From: Pseudisothecium myosuroides
Lineage: Eukaryota > Streptophyta > Bryopsida > Hypnales > Lembophyllaceae
NCBI GenBank assembly: GCA_951799445.1
Contig: OX637297.1
Location: 3,844,001 to 3,908,000 of the forward strand
Direction: 5' to 3'
DNA length: 64,000 nt
The position numbers and the translations under genes are program-made. How positions within the stretch are numbered: the first letter of the stretch is position 1; the number at the start of each line of letters is the position of its first letter. Positions 60,240 through 64,000 of the stretch are shown here, piece by piece. Below the pieces are notes generated by a model. The model did not search any database. It was not told where the DNA came from and was given only the letters and a program-made list of their open reading frames with translations.

Positions 60240-61102
60240 AATGCACAATTCATATATCATATTCATTAAAATGGGAGTTCTGGACCCTCCCAAAATAATA
60301 TTGATCATTTGTAGGCTGAGAAATTGAAATTGAGTTCAAGGAATTTTACGATCAATTGAAGGAATTTTAAGTTGAGGGTAGTTGGTTGTAGGAATATAAG
60401 GTACAATTTCCATTAAAGTGGGAGTTGAGGGTAGTCACAGCACCTTGTACAAATTACCGTTCACTCTTGTTTCAGTGGTTTTTGTATATAGATTCATACT
60501 GTGTTCTCTTTTGGACACCAAGTCATGAGCTAAATGGTTGGTTGTAAGAGGCTATTCATCTCATTTAGGCGTTCCGGGTTTGATTCCCATTGACATCGTA
60601 TGAGCGCCTATGAGATGTACATGACTTGGTGCTGCTTAGTGAGCTCTGCAGGCAGGAAAGTGGTAACAACCAACTAGCCCCATCTCCAGAATTGTGACAA
60701 GTGCTTAATGCATTAATAAAATAAAAAGTGGTCTAACCCACTACCACTTTTTTCTACTTGTATTCTATTTTCAAAAGAAATTTATAAAATGCATACATTA
60801 TGAAAATGATGTGAATATAGATAGTCAAAAATAAAAGTAACTGTAAATATATTTCATACTTTGTATGAATGCACGTGCTCTGCAAGGTACTTTGTACAAC
60901 ATAAAATTAAAGTTCTAATACAAAGATGGGAAATCAAATCATTCATAATATTCCAAACTATACTATGTACTCTATAAAAATCATATAAAATTATATAAAA
61001 TCATGTGGTTATGCAAAACCACGAAATAGAAGATCAAATACAAACTATCAAATGTAGGTTAAACACTAAAAAGTATCTCCATAGTACCCCGTACGCACTC
61101 AA
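60240..61102 (-). mobile_element. DUF7869-like element copy 3: 3' noncoding region
   Basis: Shares its whole length with the tails of copies 1 and 2: TATAGAGTAC, TTGTACAAAGTACCTTGC, AAGTGGT.TAACCCAC, the 116-nt domain, then TTTTGGGAGGGTCC near 60285. The outer end is probably near 60240. Confidence 0.75.
60516..60631 (+). ncRNA. tRNA-like 116-nt structured domain, copy 3
   Basis: The best preserved copy: CACCAAGTCATG/CATGACTTGGTG closing stem (12 bp), CATCTCA(T)TTAGGCG pairing with CGCCTATGAGATG (13 bp with a small bulge), A-box-like GAGCTAAATGGTTGG, B-box-like GGGTTTGATTCCC. It is antisense to the element's gene. Confidence 0.55.
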
Positions 61103-63925
61103 TCAGAGGGGCTTGAAGCCAAACTCTCTTTGATAATATCAATTTGAACCAATGGAATTTTATAGACAGGATCCACTTTGTCCTTCTTCACCCGAGATTT
61201 CCCATGCCGTGAGTAGACCTTTTGTGTCTTCCCAGACCGGATCCTCTGCCTTGTTTACTTTCCAAAGCAATCCTTTAGCAAAGTCCCATCCAGAATAGGA
61301 TGCCTGGATATCTCGGTCTCGTGCCATGGGCTTCAAGTACTGAATGAGTACACAATTGGGATGGACTGGATTTGTAAAAGGATTGGACAAGGCTATAGCA
61401 ATCCATACAGGTTTTGTATCCTCCGGTCGAAGGGCAACAAGATATCCCTTGTAAACATCACGCGCCACTCGAAAAGATGGTAATGGGCGACTGCGGAGTT
61501 GCTCCACGAAGGCATCATCCTCAGCAAACTCCTCACGAACTTCACCACCCTCCTGCAGCTCATCCCCGTCTATTGTTTCGATTCGAGAAGAAGGCTAGAA
61601 GCCATCCTTCAAAGCTATAGCCGGTTCAATTGGCTACTTTAAAGCTACATTCACAGCCCGCCAATAGAACACCAAATGCTCAAAACGTCTCATGTACTCT
61701 CCACTTCCGTCTTCATTGCATAATGCCTCCCAGTATTTGATGAACCCAGATAGCCCTTTATAAATGTCGTCCACAACACGCATTGGAAGGTGATCAACCG
61801 GCAACGGCTCTCCACAAGGCCATAGACTACATCCCTCGGAATCCTATCGCCACAATTTGATCCTTCCACCTTCCTGTGGGAGCCAGTCACTATCTGTGCA
61901 ATAAAGCTTGTACTTCATCATGGGGACACCCTCAGAATCCAAATAGAATTTGAATTGTTGCGCCTTCGTATGGCCAACAAGTGCATCCTCCCCTCCCAAA
62001 AGCGAGCCTTCTATAAAGGCTTTGAAATCAGGTACCTCTTCAATAAGGTGAGGAATTGTAGGAACATAATCTACATCCATGAAGGACTTCATAAAAGATG
62101 GAATGGTTGGAAAGTTCTCTTTCTTCAATTGCATACTCCATCTCCCGAACAAGGCGTTAATGTCATCATGCGTGTGACTGACCAACATGAAACTCACATA
62201 AACCTCACGAAAAACCTTCTTAGCAACAAGAAGGGACCAAAACGCAAATACAAATCTATTCTTGTTGTCTCCGGTGGCATTGTCCACTTGGACATTCAAA
62301 ACTGGAGGAAGAGGAGTTGCTGGAATTGCAACTTCCGGAGTAGGTCAAAGCAATGACTTGCACATATCAGTTCCTTGCAATATCGTGCAAAATAAAGGAG
62401 CAAAGCCCGACCCATCAAACAATTCCCGAGAAGAATACTTTGGAGGCAACTCAAGCTCCCGCAAGAGCTTTGCTAACGACCCAACTGTGTAGTTTGAGTT
62501 GTGAAGAAAAACATCAAGACCGTAATGTATGTAACGTACATCATCGTGCCCGTGGGCAATCATACCCGTCATGGAGATCGGCAGTTTCGTGAGTCCATCA
62601 AGTTGCTTGCTCTTGTGCGAGAAGACAGGAGAAGCCGTTTTAGCATGATCCATTTTGTCATGCATGATTGTCAAACACTCGTGAAGGTACGCACTTGAGT
62701 TGTACCGATTTGCATAGTACTGGTCTCGATGTGCTCGAGCTTTAGTCAAATGCTTCTCTAAAACTTGGGTCCATTTCAGTTGAAATCCAACAACGGCGGT
62801 CCTCTTCAGAGTCTTCAACCTATCACATTTCGCGCACCGCGCAAAGTTATCTCCGGGCTTCTTCGCACCATATTCAGGAAAGTTTAATTTTCTGATTTTG
62901 CTGATATTGGAGACTGAGACTTTCTTTAACCCAAACACAGCGTTCACAACGTTGACCTCGGGAATGATCTCCTTCCATTTGAAGGTGGCCGGGAAGACCT
63001 TGGACACCACCTTTTCCCCTGAAGGAAGAGTATGCGTGCGATGTGGCATATGGTCCGCGGACTTTTCAAGTACACACTTCAAAGTTGCCTTGGCCTGCAA
63101 CGTATGTTTACGAGGCTTCAAAGTTCCCACGTTACCATGACGTTGAGCTTGTTCACCTTTGGCAGCGAACCCTTGGAAACAATGGAATGTGCTCTCCGAG
63201 ACACCTGCAATATGCCTCCATGCCGCCAAACAGACATCGATACCTTCAATAGTGACCACCCTCTTGCCTTCAGCGTTACGATGGACCTGCCAATGTACAT
63301 CCAACTTCATGTGGTAACGGAGTTCGAAAGTAGAGTTCTGGTACATACGTTCTCAAAATGCCTGAATCTTCTTCCTTAGAAAAGGTTGAACACAATTCTT
63401 CGAGCAACATGTTTTGCTCAAAACAGAATTGACCTACGCTAGGCTGAGCAATGTTTTGGACTTCACACACGTTTGAACAGATGGATTTCTTACAATGGTT
63501 GCATATGGTCTTGTTCCCGAAGAAGATGGAAGCAAGAGGCTGGCCTGTTGAAGGTTGAACTTCTCACGAAGCTCGTGATTGCGTAAGCTTGACCCATTTA
63601 AGTACACCTGTTCAACTGGCCAGGACCTCAGAGAGTACCTCCAATCGTCAGGAATGTCTGTATGCACAGACTTTGTAATCTGGACGGCAACCAAAGAATC
63701 CCCAAGCGGACCATTGGACCCAATGACAAGATTAGAGTTCACACTGTGACAAATTCCCTCCCCCACTACCACACCATCCACATTGAGCAGATTGACAACC
63801 TTAGTTATCCAAAGACGACGTGATATGCCTTCGCAGTCAGGGATATCAGAAACTTTGTCACCAACATTTTGAACCTCGTCTTCATCAGAGAAGTAGTCCT
63901 GTAAATCTATCCCTGATGACTCCAT
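61103..63925 (-). pseudogene. DUF7869-like element copy 3: large transposase-like protein
   Basis: The most complete copy, about 940 codons from MESSGIDLQDYF, in one frame until a 1-nt shift near 61190. N-terminal region (DIPDCEGISRRLWITKVV), CxxC motif CAKCDR, helical middle (IMHDKMDHAKTASPVFSHKS), core with VQVDNATGDNKNRFVFAFW and SHTHDDINALFGRWS, then LIEEVPDFKAFIEG, HTKAQQFKFYLD, and a C-terminal module (KPVWIAIALSNPFTNP). The D-N-NKN and HTHDDID-type blocks are those of the uncharacterised DUF7869 family, thought from their spacing to be an RNase-H-like nuclease core; that assignment is from memory of the family. Stops: TAG complement(63434..63436), (61844..61846), (61634..61636), (61595..61597); TGA complement(63353..63355), (62345..62347). 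The protein ends SSPSD at 61103. Confidence 0.85.
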
Positions 63926-64000
63926 AAGGCCTGAAAATCAACGAAAGAATATCAGATACGTAACATTGTAAGAGCATTTGCAAATTATGTAGTAATGAAG
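63926..64000. other. 5' flank of element copy 3, cut by the window edge
   Basis: Only 75 bases remain; the tandem array seen 5' of copy 1 would lie beyond the window. Confidence 0.5.

Noticed and set aside
1..64000. CRISPR array, bacterial operon or organelle genome
   Set aside because: No direct-repeat/spacer structure; introns, plant transposons and satellites show nuclear eukaryotic DNA.

Overview
The window looks like repeat-dominated nuclear DNA of a streptophyte (land plant or charophyte-type alga). The signs are degenerate TTTAGGG/CCCTAAA tracts, a plant-type hAT (BED + DUF659) transposase, CACTA ends, and plant-like fragments of GSK3/SHAGGY kinase, plastid-type phosphoglycerate mutase and GRP94-type HSP90. 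I cannot name the species. I see no intact conventional host gene; nearly everything is mobile-element DNA, satellite, or gene fragments carried by mobile elements.

Layout. 0-4 kb: AT-rich minisatellites and unclassified repeats. 5-15 kb: two diverged members of an unrecognised gene family (named here the KLW family). One is on the minus strand at 5.1-6.1 kb with a Gly/Tyr-rich tail. The other is on the plus strand at 10.3-14.5 kb with seven 20-residue repeats, coiled coils and a RING-H2 finger, and is split by a MITE. 15.4-18.9 kb: a hAT transposase in one unshifted frame broken by stop codons. A short GC-rich tract lies upstream of each of these three genes. 18.9-26.2 kb: a satellite array of about 177 bp monomers, interrupted by a GC-rich tract and by a TG..CA insertion with a 5-bp target duplication. 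27.3-33.6 kb: a tandem 49-bp array followed by copy 1 of a large DUF7869-like element, itself interrupted by a 3.5 kb TG..CA element carrying a ~630-codon ORF. 33.6-42.9 kb: a 9.35 kb CACTA-type transposon (3-bp duplication TGT) inserted in the tail of copy 1. It carries fragments of at least three unrelated host genes, all on the minus strand with introns retained. 42.9-50.7 kb: the rest of copy 1, then copy 2, which holds a third TG..CA element. 50.9-52 kb: remnant of another transposase. 52.7-53.8 kb: a ~1.1 kb near-perfect inverted repeat. 55.9-57.7 kb: a 1.8 kb TIR element with an 8-bp duplication. 60.2-63.9 kb: copy 3 of the DUF7869-like element on the minus strand, the most complete copy.

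The pieces form a nested insertion record. Exact target duplications (CTTGT, GAGGT, AAGTG, TGT, ATG, TCTAATTC) and restored host frames show which element landed in which. Several transposon ORFs keep one reading frame for 2-3 kb yet carry many in-frame stops, overwhelmingly TAG and mostly explicable as CAG-to-TAG or C-TGG-to-C-TAG changes. This is best read as decay at methylated CHG/CG sites. A UAG-tolerant reading is kept as an alternative to test.
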